The notes below the pieces were generated by a model that saw only the letters and a program-made list of their open reading frames with translations, was not told the origin of the DNA and ran no database searches. Of a DNA stretch of 64,000 nt, positions 51,622-60,421 are shown in pieces. The DNA is taken from assembly GCA_040905505.1 (NCBI GenBank), contig JBBDRL010000108.1, positions 1 through 64,000 on the forward strand, read 5' to 3'. Within the stretch, counting starts at the first letter, position 1. Each line of letters starts with the position of its first letter. A program made the position numbers and the translations under genes. The stretch comes from WHSP01 sp040905505 (GTDB lineage: Bacteria; Gemmatimonadota; Gemmatimonadetes; Longimicrobiales; Longimicrobiaceae).

Positions 51622-53568
51622 ATGCAGCGCTCTTTTCGATTCCTCGTATCCCTGTCCGCAGCCCTCGCGGCGGGCGTGCTCGCGAGTGGACTGCCAGCGC
51701 AGGAGAGCGGAAGCGCCGGACGAAGCCTGCGCTGGTCCGAGCTCGCCGTGCAGGCGCACCTGGGCCCCGAAGGCCGACTGCACGTACGGGAGCGCCAGGC
51801 GATGGTGTTCGACGGGGACTGGAACGGCGGCGAGCGCCGCTTCGACCTGCGGATCGGCCAGCAACTCGAGCTACGCGGCATGACCCGCATCGATCCCGGG
51901 TCCGGGGCGCGCGCTGCGGTCGTCGAGGGTGACATGGAAGAAGTGGACGAGTTCGAGTGGGTGGATGGGGAGGTCCTCCGCTGGCGCAGCCGCCTCACCG
52001 CCGACCCGCCGTTCCGGGACGAGGAGATCGTATACGAGCTGGATTATACCCTGTGGCCCGTGCTGCTTCCGACCGATGAAGGCGCGTACCTGCTCAACCA
52101 CGACTTCGCCTTCGCCGACCGGGCCGGCGTCATCGAGCGGTTCCAACTGGATCTCACGCTGGACCCTGCCTGGATGACGCCGGGCGGTGCGACGCTGAGC
52201 GAGGTCGCCGAGGGACTTCCGCCCGGGCGCGGGTACGTGGTGACCCTGCCGTTGCGCTACGTGGGCGAAGGGCAGCCGACGGGTGTGCCGCGCGGGGATC
52301 GAGGGTGGATGCAGGGACTGGTCGCGCTGGGCGCGCTCCTCGTGCCGGTTCTCGCGCTGATAGAACTGCGGCGCCGCGAGCGTGAGCTGGACGCCATCGC
52401 GCCGATCACCCCGCCGGCCGGGATCGACGAGGCCTGGCTGCGGCGTCATATCTTCGCCTATCCCGCGGAGGTCGTCGGAGCCTCGTGGGACCGGGCGGTG
52501 GGCGAGGCGGAGGTCGCGGCGCTGCTCGCGCGGCTCGTCGCGGAGGGCAGGCTGACCAGTACGATCGAAGACGAAGATGGCGATCCGGTGCTGCTCCTGC
52601 GGCGCGTTGCGCCGCTGGCGGAGTTCCCCGCACATGAGCGTGACCTGCTCGAGGCGCTCTTCTTCGACGGAAGCAGCCGAACGGATACGGCGGCCATCCG
52701 CAGGCATTACGAGAAGAAGGGCTTCGACCCCGCCGCCAAGATTCGGGGCGAGCTGACGGCACGGCTCGACGCTCTGCCCGGTGCAGGTCGGGTCCGGCGC
52801 CGCTGGGTGACGCCCGCCCTGGTCATGGTGGCTGGAGTCGGGATCGCCGTCGGCACGGCGGGGCCAGGCGCCCTTCCGTTCGCCGTCATGGGTCTGCTGA
52901 TCGCCACGCCGCTGATCCTGTTCGCGCTCGCCTCCGCCGGGACTCTCGGAAAGCGGGTTACGCACCGCACCGGTCCGACGCTCGGTGTGCTGCTGCCCCT
53001 TCTGGCCGTCGCGCTGCTCCTCACGCTCCTCGCCGCAGGTGTGTTCGCACAGATGGACGAGCTGCTGTTCTTCCGCCCCGGCGCGGCAATGCTCCTCGGG
53101 CACCTGGTCGCGCTCGTGGGCCTCGGCCTCCTGGCCACCTCACTCGCTCAGCCGGCGGGCACCCCGGAACGTCTCGCCTTCAGACGGAGACTCGTCTCCG
53201 CCCGGCAGTTCTTCGAGGGCCAGTTGCACCGGCCGGATCCGCGGCTCGACGATGCCTGGTTTCCGTACCTGATCGCATTCGGGCTGGGGCCGCAGATCGA
53301 CGGCTGGTTCCGAGCATTCGGGTCGCGCGGTGTCTCCGCCACCTCTCCGGCCGTGCTCGCCGCTACCGCCGCCGGCCGCTCCGGATCGGGCGGCGGGTGG
53401 TCGGGCGGCGGGCCCCAGTTCGGCGGCGGAAGCTGGGGCGGCGGGGGAGCGGGCGGCACCTGGGCGGTGGCGGCCGGTGGAATGGCGGCGGGCGTAAGTG
53501 CGCCGGGTTCTAGCGGCGGCGGGGGCGGTAGCGGGTCGTCGGGCGGCGGTGGGGGCGGGGGGTGGTGA
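51622..53568 (+). CDS. DUF2207 membrane protein with Gly-rich tail
   Basis: A 648-residue membrane protein. After a signal peptide (to about residue 27, GLPAQ), a periplasmic DUF2207 beta-sandwich covers about 35-215 (LHVRERQAMVFDGDWNGGER, FDLRI, YELDYTLWPVLLP). A TM helix (LVALGALLVPVLALIEL), a cytosolic winged-helix-like part (ALLARLVAEGRLTSTIEDE, DTAAIRRHYEKKG), and four further TMs follow. The last 60 residues are a Gly/Ser/Trp tail (GGGSWGGGGAGG to GGGGGW), as in many DUF2207/YceG-like envelope proteins. Function unknown. The ankyrin gene begins 52 bases downstream with its own strong ribosome binding site. Confidence 0.85.
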   Translation: MQRSFRFLVSLSAALAAGVLASGLPAQESGSAGRSLRWSELAVQAHLGPEGRLHVRERQAMVFDGDWNGGERRFDLRIGQQLELRGMTRIDPGSGARAAVVEGDMEEVDEFEWVDGEVLRWRSRLTADPPFRDEEIVYELDYTLWPVLLPTDEGAYLLNHDFAFADRAGVIERFQLDLTLDPAWMTPGGATLSEVAEGLPPGRGYVVTLPLRYVGEGQPTGVPRGDRGWMQGLVALGALLVPVLALIELRRRERELDAIAPITPPAGIDEAWLRRHIFAYPAEVVGASWDRAVGEAEVAALLARLVAEGRLTSTIEDEDGDPVLLLRRVAPLAEFPAHERDLLEALFFDGSSRTDTAAIRRHYEKKGFDPAAKIRGELTARLDALPGAGRVRRRWVTPALVMVAGVGIAVGTAGPGALPFAVMGLLIATPLILFALASAGTLGKRVTHRTGPTLGVLLPLLAVALLLTLLAAGVFAQMDELLFFRPGAAMLLGHLVALVGLGLLATSLAQPAGTPERLAFRRRLVSARQFFEGQLHRPDPRLDDAWFPYLIAFGLGPQIDGWFRAFGSRGVSATSPAVLAATAAGRSGSGGGWSGGGPQFGGGSWGGGGAGGTWAVAAGGMAAGVSAPGSSGGGGGSGSSGGGGGGGW

Positions 53569-53620
53569 TGCGGGTCCTTCGGAATTCGAAATCTTACCAA
53601 GCTCTAGGAGGTACGCCTTG

Positions 53621-54124
53621 ATGCAGAACGATTCCATGATCGACCTGAACGAGATCGACCCGCACGAGGTCGCTCGCCGCGGCGACACGTCAGCGATGCG
53701 ACCGCTCCTCGATGGAGGCCTAGACCCCGCGTCCCGCGATGCCCGAGGATTCGAACTGCTCATGATCGCCGCTTACAACGATCAGCCCTCGATGGTGGAC
53801 CTTCTGATCGAGCATGGCGCCGACCCCGACGGGCGGGACCCCAGCGGCAATACCGCGCTGATCGGTATGGGCTTCAAGGGCCACCTCAGCGTGGCGAGGC
53901 GACTGCTCGCCGGCGGCGCCGACCCGAACGCGCGCAACGGAACTGGTGCGACGCCGCTCCACCTGGCCGCCATGTTCCGGCGCCTCGAGCTCGTGGACGT
54001 CCTCCTCGAGCACGGGGCGGACGGATCGCTTACCGACACGACCGGCCGCACCGCGGGAGAGCTGGCGAAAGCGCAGGGTCTCGTGGAGATCGCTAGACGG
54101 CTCGGCGTCGAACCCGACGCCTGA
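53621..54124 (+). CDS. Ankyrin-repeat protein
   Basis: A 167-residue protein of four to five ankyrin repeats: DPHEVARRGDTSAMRPLLDG, GFELLMIAAYNDQPSMVDLL, GNTALIGMGFKGHLSVARRL, GATPLHLAAMFRRLELVDVL, each followed by a hairpin such as EHGADPDGRDPS and AGGADPNARNGT. No signal peptide; cytosolic adaptor or inhibitor type. The ATG at 53621 is fixed by a textbook TAGGAGGT site. Bacterial proteins of this shape sometimes pair with catalase or DUF partners; none is adjacent. Convergent with the BNR-protein gene 9 bases away. Confidence 0.9.
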   Translation: MQNDSMIDLNEIDPHEVARRGDTSAMRPLLDGGLDPASRDARGFELLMIAAYNDQPSMVDLLIEHGADPDGRDPSGNTALIGMGFKGHLSVARRLLAGGADPNARNGTGATPLHLAAMFRRLELVDVLLEHGADGSLTDTTGRTAGELAKAQGLVEIARRLGVEPDA

Positions 54125-54133
54125 AGCGTCCCT

Positions 54134-55126
54134 TCAGCGCGCCGCCACCACGATCAGACCACGCAGGTGGTTGGGGGTGCGCTCGAAGGCCCACACCTGC
54201 CGCCACTGGACGCCGCCGTCGCCGCTTCGGTGGACGCCACGCTCGTCCGCCGCCCAGATCTCCCCCGCCCTCCGCCCCGCCACCAGAAGCGGCGCGATGG
54301 TGCCGGGCGGATCCGGCCAGCCTTCCACGACGCGCTCCCAGCGGCCGGCTCCGCGCCGACGGTACAGCCGTCCATCCGACCGACCGGCGACGTACGCCGT
54401 CCGGGGTCCGCTCGCCGCCGAGACCAGCACGACCTCCGCGTCCCCGGGATCCACCGCTATGCTGCGGAGGTAGCCGACGTCCATACCATCCAATGGCGAG
54501 CTCCAGGTCTCACCCCCGTCGTGACTCTCGTAGTACCCGTCGCCGGCCGCGACGCGCAGCACGTCCGGAGCGTCGCGATGCACCGCCAGCTCGTGCGTGT
54601 CGTACGGCCCGCCCTCCACACGGTCCAGCCAGGTGCGGCCGCCGTCGTGCGTGCGGATCAGGGCGCCCGCTTCGATCGCCACCCACACACGGTCCGGGTC
54701 CGCCGGATGACACGCGACCCAGCGGACGTGGTGCGTCTCCGGCCGCGGAGGAAACGCCCAATCCGACGAGGAAGGGAGGACCTCCAGGTCCGCCGGCCGC
54801 TCCCACCGCCCGCCCGCGTCGTCCGACCGCCACACCACACTCGGCTCCGCACCCGCCCAGATCAGGCTCGGACGCGCGGGGCTCGCGGCCACCGTCATCA
54901 ACTTCTCCCCCTCGAGCCCAGCGGGTGACCAGGTCGCGCCGGCGTCGTCCGAGCGGAACACGCCGCCCTGGTCCGTACAGCACCACGCGCTCGACGGCGC
55001 GAGGAAGTCGCTGGAAAGCCCCGTCGCGCGATTGCCCTCGAGACCTTCACCACGCGCGGCGGACGAGCCGTCGGCGCTCACGCGGAATAGCTCGGTCGCG
55101 GTTGCGACCACTACGGCATCCGTCAT
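54134..55126 (-). CDS. BNR/sialidase-like beta-propeller protein
   Basis: A 330-residue propeller built of BNR (Asp-box) repeats: GGVFRSDDAGATWSPAGL, SVVWRSDDAGGRWERPADL, ALIRTHDGGRTWLDRV, GYYESHDGGETWSSP, GVHRSGDGGVQWRQV. These SxDxGxTW boxes mark the sialidase/sortilin-type WD40/YVTN fold seen in photosystem-assembly YCF48-like and glycosidase-like proteins. No signal peptide and no glycosidase catalytic residues are apparent, so a binding role is likelier than hydrolysis. Function unknown. Confidence 0.85.
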   Translation of the reverse strand: MTDAVVVATATELFRVSADGSSAARGEGLEGNRATGLSSDFLAPSSAWCCTDQGGVFRSDDAGATWSPAGLEGEKLMTVAASPARPSLIWAGAEPSVVWRSDDAGGRWERPADLEVLPSSSDWAFPPRPETHHVRWVACHPADPDRVWVAIEAGALIRTHDGGRTWLDRVEGGPYDTHELAVHRDAPDVLRVAAGDGYYESHDGGETWSSPLDGMDVGYLRSIAVDPGDAEVVLVSAASGPRTAYVAGRSDGRLYRRRGAGRWERVVEGWPDPPGTIAPLLVAGRRAGEIWAADERGVHRSGDGGVQWRQVWAFERTPNHLRGLIVVAAR

Positions 55127-55518
55127 CCTCTATTCCTCAGGCGTTGAGTGATCCCCGCGGTCGATCCCGGGAGCCGAGCAGAGGCGTCCGCCTCCCCGGG
55201 GAAACAATGGCGTGCCGGATCCGCGGGTCGGGAGCGATGAAACACGGCCCGCTCGCCTCGTGTAGGATCAACTATCGAGACTGCAGCCGACATGATCGAC
55301 GCCTTTCTCCGGCGGCTGTCGACGGTGAACGCCCGCAGCCTCCCGGGTCGTCGAGCACCACGCCTTCGCGTCGTCCCATCGGCCGGCCGATCCCGTCGGT
55401 CAAGGACCGGACCCGCGAATCTCGCTGCGCCACGGGAACCCTCCGAGAAAGGTCGGCTACGGACCACAGCCCCGAATCAGCCTCGACAGCGCGCGACACC
55501 AGAACCCTCGAAGTACCC
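55127..55518. other. Divergent intergenic region, no gene seen
   Basis: This 392-base stretch separates the leftward BNR gene and the rightward pseudokinase gene. The frame of the pseudokinase is open through it and beyond, but that extension is Arg/Pro/Ser-rich and lacks any domain. No clear promoter element was found. Confidence 0.4.
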
Positions 55519-56964
55519 ATGATGAACCAAGCGGACGTCCTCGGCGATCTCGATCAGCTCGCATCACGGTACGACGTCCTTCGCCAGATGGGGCACGATG
55601 GGGAGTACGGCGTCCACGCCGTCCGCAGCCGCGCTTCCAACCGACACTTCGCGGTCAAGGTGATGAATGATCCGGGCTCGAGGGACGCCAGAAAAGGTGC
55701 TCTCTACATATGGCAGGCGCACACGATCAGGCCCCTCGATCACCCACATCTCACGGTTCTGCACGCGGTTCACCACCTCCAGGGCGGGGCGGTCGCGATC
55801 GCGATGGAGCGGCGGCGGGGGTGCACGCTCGCCGAGCGCATCGAACAGACCGGTCCGCTCCCGATCCACGAGGTGGAGCGGGTGCTTCGCGACGTCGGTG
55901 GCGCGCTCGCGTACGTGCATGGGCACCGCGCCGTTCACCGCGGCGTGCGGCCGCACAGCATCTTCCTCGACCGGGACAGCGGGGAGGCACGGCTCGCGCC
56001 CTTCGGTCTCGACCGCGGCCACGGAGACTCCGACCCGTCGGACGGCGGCGCGGCCACTCTTCGCGCCTTCTCCTATCTCGCGCCGGAGCAGATCGCCGGG
56101 CGCGAACAGGTCGAGGGGAGGCAGCTCGGCCCCTGCACCGATCTCTACGGTCTCGGCCTCGCCGGATACGCGATGCTGACCGGCGTGCAGCCCTGGGCGG
56201 GGACCGACCTCGACGATCTCCTCGCGCGCCGCGACACCGAGCCGCTTCCGCCGCTGCGGGCGCTCCGACCCGATGCGCCCGCCTACCTCTGCGATGCGAT
56301 CGAGGGCTGCCTCGAGCCGGATCCACGACGCCGCTGGCGCAGTGCGGACGCATTCCTCGCGTGCCTCGATCCCAGCACACCCTCGCCGACACCGGCGCTG
56401 GACCTGACGGGCATCGGGCTTCGCGTCGCGGACGCCGTCGCGGCGGCCAGATCGGCCGCCGGCGACCGGCTGACGCTGGTGACCCGTCGCAGACTCGCGC
56501 TCGCCCTGCCGCCCACCGCCGTCGCCTTGGTCGCTCTCATCGTGATGCCAGGCCGCGATGGAGCTCCGCCGGCGAGCCCCGATGGCTCGGCCGCGGAAAT
56601 CGTCGCCCCCGCTGACCGGACCCCCGACGCGGGGATGGCGGATCCGCCCGGGATCATCGGTCAGCGGCCGGTGGGACCCACGGCCCGCCGCGGCGATACG
56701 GATCCGGCCGCGACGTCGTCGACCACCGCTCCGATCGACCGCTCGCCTGCCGGTCCTGCGGAGGATGTTCTAGCCGGCCCCCCGGCCGACGCCATGCGCC
56801 AGACCGACGCGCCGATGGCACGCGCGGCGCCCCAGCAGGCGGCGGGTTCCGGCTCCAGCCCACGAGAGTCTCGCCCGACGGGAGGCGCCCCCGTGATCGC
56901 CCCGAACGTCGTGCTCCTCGGAGAGCCGCTCGAAACCGATGTGCGGGCGCGCCCCGCCCCCTAG
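55519..56964 (+). CDS. Membrane-anchored Ser/Thr pseudokinase
   Basis: A 481-residue protein with a kinase fold at about 15-290, a TM helix (ALALPPTAVALVALIVM, about 336-352) and a 130-residue Pro/Ala-rich outer tail. Lys47 (FAVKVM) is kept. The glycine loop is eroded (GHDGEYG), the HRD motif reads HRG (Gly142 for the catalytic Asp) with VRPHSIF for IKPxNIL, and the DFG motif reads PFG (Pro161 for the Mg-binding Asp). The activation-loop end is intact (YLAPEQIAGRE) and so is TDLYGLGLAGYAMLTG. Phosphotransfer is therefore unlikely; a scaffold or ligand-binding role is inferred. The ATG at 55519 lies just before the conserved region. Confidence 0.85.
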   Translation: MMNQADVLGDLDQLASRYDVLRQMGHDGEYGVHAVRSRASNRHFAVKVMNDPGSRDARKGALYIWQAHTIRPLDHPHLTVLHAVHHLQGGAVAIAMERRRGCTLAERIEQTGPLPIHEVERVLRDVGGALAYVHGHRAVHRGVRPHSIFLDRDSGEARLAPFGLDRGHGDSDPSDGGAATLRAFSYLAPEQIAGREQVEGRQLGPCTDLYGLGLAGYAMLTGVQPWAGTDLDDLLARRDTEPLPPLRALRPDAPAYLCDAIEGCLEPDPRRRWRSADAFLACLDPSTPSPTPALDLTGIGLRVADAVAAARSAAGDRLTLVTRRRLALALPPTAVALVALIVMPGRDGAPPASPDGSAAEIVAPADRTPDAGMADPPGIIGQRPVGPTARRGDTDPAATSSTTAPIDRSPAGPAEDVLAGPPADAMRQTDAPMARAAPQQAAGSGSSPRESRPTGGAPVIAPNVVLLGEPLETDVRARPAP

Positions 56965-56971
56965 GGAGAAG

Positions 56972-57757
56972 TCACCAGCCTCGTTGCCCCATTCGCCTCA
57001 GGATCTCAGCCCGGTAATTCCCCGTGTTCCCGGGTGTGCGTCTCAGGGGGCCGGGCAGCAGCGCCGCCATCCCGGCCGCCTGGGTCCGAGAGAGGGCCGT
57101 CGCGCTCGTCCCGTAATGGTGCCTCGCCCCCGCCTCGATGCCATAGCGACCCGGCCCCCATTCCACCTGATTCAGATAGAGCTCGAGAATCCGCTCCTTC
57201 CCCAGGATCAACTCCGACGCCGGCGTGAGCGTCAGGTCGTAGAGCTTGCGGATCGGGTTGCGGTAGGTGAAGCCGAACAGGTTCTTCATGAGCTGCTGCG
57301 TGATCGTCGACGCTCCGCGGATGCGAACGCCCCCACCGGCCTCCTCCGCCGCGATCCTCATCTCCTCCCAGTCGAAACCGTGGTGGTCCCAGAAGCGACC
57401 ATCCTCGGCGGCAACCACCGCGCGGGGCACCTGCGACGGCAGCGCCTCGAGGGCGACGACCTCGCGCCGCTTCGTATACTCCTCCCGGCCGAGGAGCGCC
57501 TCGACCCTGCGCTGCATCTGCACCCCGGTCGTCGGCGGGTCGACGAAACGGTACGCGACCAGGAGCAGGAGACAGAAGACGTAATAGCCGGCGAGGACCG
57601 CCAGGGCGCCCTTGGCGAGGCGCCACCCCACCCCCCGCCGCCGCGCCCGCCGCGTGCCGGCGTCGATCCGCACGCCGACCGGCCCCGACGCGCTTTCGTC
57701 GCCTGGGGCCGGCCCCCGCGGCCGTCTATTCCAGGGTAATCTCATAGCCGTATACAT
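56972..57757 (-). CDS. mtgA: Monofunctional peptidoglycan transglycosylase MtgA
   Basis: A 261-residue GT51 enzyme that polymerises lipid II into glycan strands. An N-terminal TM helix (KGALAVLAGYYVFCLLLLVAY) is followed by the GT51 motifs: VVAAEDGRFWDHHGFDWEEM with the catalytic Glu, GASTITQQLMKNLF, RKLYDLTLTPASELILGKER, ILELYLNQVEWGPGRYGIE and AGMAALLPGP. There is no transpeptidase domain, and the length fits MtgA. The start overlaps the 3' end of the O-antigen-ligase-like gene by about 32 bases (20 if the ATG at 57745 is used), so the two are co-transcribed. Confidence 0.95.
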   Translation of the reverse strand: MYTAMRLPWNRRPRGPAPGDESASGPVGVRIDAGTRRARRRGVGWRLAKGALAVLAGYYVFCLLLLVAYRFVDPPTTGVQMQRRVEALLGREEYTKRREVVALEALPSQVPRAVVAAEDGRFWDHHGFDWEEMRIAAEEAGGGVRIRGASTITQQLMKNLFGFTYRNPIRKLYDLTLTPASELILGKERILELYLNQVEWGPGRYGIEAGARHHYGTSATALSRTQAAGMAALLPGPLRRTPGNTGNYRAEILRRMGQRGW

Positions 57758-59300
57758 GGTGCGCCGCGTAGATTGGCTCTTCGAGTAGCTGCGCTGGCTG
57801 TAGTGTGCCGACGATCGTCATCGTCGAGAGCTGCGCGATGCTGCGCGCCGCGCCGGCGCCCGCGGCGAGCGCGACGGCGACGAGAATCACGCTCTGGAGC
57901 CGCTTCCGCGGCGCATCCGCCGGTTCGGGGCCCGGCGCGGAATCAGAGTCCGGCCAGGGCGAATCCTTCGGCGCCACCCGCGCGGGCCACATGGCGCCGA
58001 TCGCCGCCCAGACGAGCAGCGTCGGATGCGCAAGCAGGAGCACCGCGTCGAAGGCGCCCGCGACGAGGGTCGCCACGACCGTCGCGAGCAGCCCGGCCGC
58101 CAGGAGTCCCTCGTCCGGGTCACGCGCACGAATCAGCCGACGCAGCGCCAGGACGCCGGTGCCCAGCAGGGCAGCGGCGAAGAGGGCCGCCGCGGGAAAG
58201 CCCCGCTCGGCCACGACAGCGACCCAGTCGCTGCTCGGCCACGGGTTCGCCGTCTCGCCAGGCCGACTGGGCGACATGGATGGATCGTTCGGCGCTGCGT
58301 AGTCGGGATACACCTCCGGCCAGTTGCCCGGCCCGATCCCGAAGATGGGGTGATCGATCGCCATCCGTAGCGACTGACGATACTGCACCAGCCGCCCCCG
58401 CCCGCTCCCCTCCTGAAAGTTCGCGATCCCCGTCACCGATTCCAGGTAGGGGTTGTCGCTTCGCCAGCGTAGCGAGTTGGGCACGAGCACCGCGATCGCC
58501 ACACCCGCGCCGATGAGCAGGACGATTCCCACCAGCCGACCCCACGTGCGGCCGTGCCGTCTGAGCGGTCGCGAGAGGAGCATGGCCGCCAGCATCACCG
58601 CGATCACCGCGGCGAAGGCGAGCCAGCCAGCGCGCGAACGCGTCAGGATGAGCGAGACGATGATGATCATCGTCCCCGCCGCGCCAAGCACATATCCCGC
58701 GCTTCGCCAGGCCCGCAGCGCCACCAGCAGCACGACCGGCAGCCCGAATGCCGCCATGTGCGCGATCGAGTTGCGGTTGCCCAGCGTTCCACCCGGCGCA
58801 CGGTTGATGGAGAAGAAGTCGCTGGTGATGCCGTACGCCTGAAGGAGTGAAGTGACGGCGCCCACCATGATCGCCAGTGCCAGGAGCCGCATCAGCGGGC
58901 GCCCCAGACCCGCCGAACGGAGGGTCCGGGCGGTCCAGAAGACCGCCACTCCGGAGACGCTGACCGCGAGCGCTCGCCATGCCAGCTCCCCCTCCTGCGC
59001 CACCAGCGCCGACGCCAGACTCAGCAGTAGATAGCCCGCCAGGCAGAGATCGACGCGGGTCAGCTCTACCCGCCGGAACCCGCCCGCGGCGAGGAGTCCG
59101 GCGAATAGCGCCGTCAGGTGGAGAACGGCCTCCTTCGGTATGAAGAACCGGTCCAGTTCGAAGGCTCGGTCGGTCACCGCCGCAAGCACGACGAGCACGG
59201 CGCCGACCTGTACGACGCGGAGCGCCCAACGCTCCGCGCTCGTCGGCTCGCGTGGGGCTCCGACCGTCCCCACCATTCCTTCGCGCACCAGAGATTCCAA
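57726..59300 (-). CDS. O-antigen ligase/polymerase-like (Wzy_C) membrane protein
   Basis: A 524-residue protein with about twelve TM helices. The Wzy_C/WaaL-type loop is visible: NFQEGSGRGRLVQYRQSLRM, DHPIFGIGPGNWPEVYPDYA, and the ILTRSRAGWLAF segment. These proteins join or polymerise undecaprenyl-linked glycans on the periplasmic side. The specific acceptor is unknown and no other glycan genes are adjacent. The start is a TTG at 59300 because GGAGGAG lies 8 bases upstream; the ATG at 59276 sits right against a purine run and is less likely. The gene precedes and overlaps mtgA. Confidence 0.85.
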   Translation of the reverse strand: MESLVREGMVGTVGAPREPTSAERWALRVVQVGAVLVVLAAVTDRAFELDRFFIPKEAVLHLTALFAGLLAAGGFRRVELTRVDLCLAGYLLLSLASALVAQEGELAWRALAVSVSGVAVFWTARTLRSAGLGRPLMRLLALAIMVGAVTSLLQAYGITSDFFSINRAPGGTLGNRNSIAHMAAFGLPVVLLVALRAWRSAGYVLGAAGTMIIIVSLILTRSRAGWLAFAAVIAVMLAAMLLSRPLRRHGRTWGRLVGIVLLIGAGVAIAVLVPNSLRWRSDNPYLESVTGIANFQEGSGRGRLVQYRQSLRMAIDHPIFGIGPGNWPEVYPDYAAPNDPSMSPSRPGETANPWPSSDWVAVVAERGFPAAALFAAALLGTGVLALRRLIRARDPDEGLLAAGLLATVVATLVAGAFDAVLLLAHPTLLVWAAIGAMWPARVAPKDSPWPDSDSAPGPEPADAPRKRLQSVILVAVALAAGAGAARSIAQLSTMTIVGTLQPAQLLEEPIYAAHHVYGYEITLE

Positions 59301-59550
59301 AGCTCAGTCTCCTCCGCACGGCTCCAACACACGATCCCGTCCGCCGCCGCGTACGCACGCAAGGTGCCGCGGTGAGCGGATCACGCGCACCGTCAGGCCC
59401 GCACGTCGCCGCCCCGGCATGATCGCAACAGATCAAGCCTACCCCTCGCAGCACGATCGCGCGAACTTACCTTACGGTCGCGCCGCGATCGGCTCCGGAC
59501 CTCCACCCGATGCCGTCGCCGCACTCCCACGCCCCATCACGGAGACGCCC

Positions 59551-60363
59551 ATGACCGAGGCCCAGCGAAAGCACCATGGACAGACGACCACCCGATCAGA
59601 CCGGGAGCCGCCGCCGGAGCCCACCCACGCCGAGCGGGCGCGCACACTGCTCGTCCAGGCGCTGCAAGGCGCAGTCGCCACACAGTGCCAGCGCCACCCG
59701 GGGTTCCCCTTCGCGTCGCTCATGCCCTATGCCCTCGACGAGGAAGGACGGCCGATCATCCTCGTGAGCCGACTGGCCGTGCACACGCAGAACCTCGAGC
59801 GGGACGATCGCGCTTCGCTCCTGGTCACCGAGCCGGAACTGGGTGACCGCAACCCCCTGGGCCTCGCGCGGGTCACCCTTCTAGGACGGTTCCGCGACGC
59901 GGCCGAGGAGCCGAATTCGGCGGGCGGGGCTCGGGAGGCTTATCTCGCCCGCCATCCCGAGTCGGCGTACTGGGTCGATTACCCCGACTTCGGGTTCCGG
60001 CGGATGGACGTGGAGAACGTCTACTACGTCGGCGGCTTCGGCGTAATGGGATGGGTCACCGGTGAGGACTATCGCCTTGCCGAACCCGACCCGCTGCGCG
60101 ACGCAGCACGATCGATCATCGACCACATGAACGACGACCACGCCGACGCACTCGCCCTCCTGGCCCGCGCGGAGGGGCTGGACGGCGTCGAGGAGGCCGT
60201 GATGACCGCCGTGGACCGGCTCGGTTTCCACCTCCGGGTCCGGACGGCCGAAGGGATGCGAGGAACGCGGATCGGCTTCTCCGGCGAGGCGCGCGACGCA
60301 AGCCGGGTTCGGGAGCTGCTCGTGGCGCAGGTGCAGGAGGCGCGAAAGGCGCTCGTCGGATGA
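59551..60363 (+). CDS. HugZ-like heme utilisation protein
   Basis: A 270-residue protein with an N-terminal PNPOx-like split barrel (about 30-165; ALQGAVATQCQRHPGFPFAS, LVSRLAVHTQNLERDDRAS, GLARVTLLGRF, HPESAYWVDYPDFGFRRM) and a C-terminal DUF2470 domain (IIDHMNDDHADALALLARAE). This is the HugZ/HutZ arrangement; members bind heme and take part in heme-iron release, with the C-terminal His region as heme contact. It may use iron from heme in step with the Fur locus at 22-31 kb, but no Fur box was found here. The ATG at 59551 follows GGAG at 7 bases. Confidence 0.88.
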   Translation: MTEAQRKHHGQTTTRSDREPPPEPTHAERARTLLVQALQGAVATQCQRHPGFPFASLMPYALDEEGRPIILVSRLAVHTQNLERDDRASLLVTEPELGDRNPLGLARVTLLGRFRDAAEEPNSAGGAREAYLARHPESAYWVDYPDFGFRRMDVENVYYVGGFGVMGWVTGEDYRLAEPDPLRDAARSIIDHMNDDHADALALLARAEGLDGVEEAVMTAVDRLGFHLRVRTAEGMRGTRIGFSGEARDASRVRELLVAQVQEARKALVG

Positions 60364-60366
60364 TGA

Positions 60367-60400
60367 CGAGCCCGGCCACCGACGCCGGTGACCGGGCTCG
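60367..60400. terminator. Bidirectional terminator hairpin
   Basis: A 15-bp stem with one mismatch: 60367-60381 pairs with 60386-60400 around a 4-base ACGC loop, between the stops of two convergent genes (60363 and 60422). Confidence 0.8.
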
Positions 60401-60421
60401 CAAACTATCCCCCGCTGAAGA

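Noticed and set aside
54493..55518. N-terminal extension of the pseudokinase by over 300 codons
   Set aside because: It runs antisense through the BNR propeller gene and is Arg/Pro-rich; the kinase fold starts shortly after the ATG at 55519.
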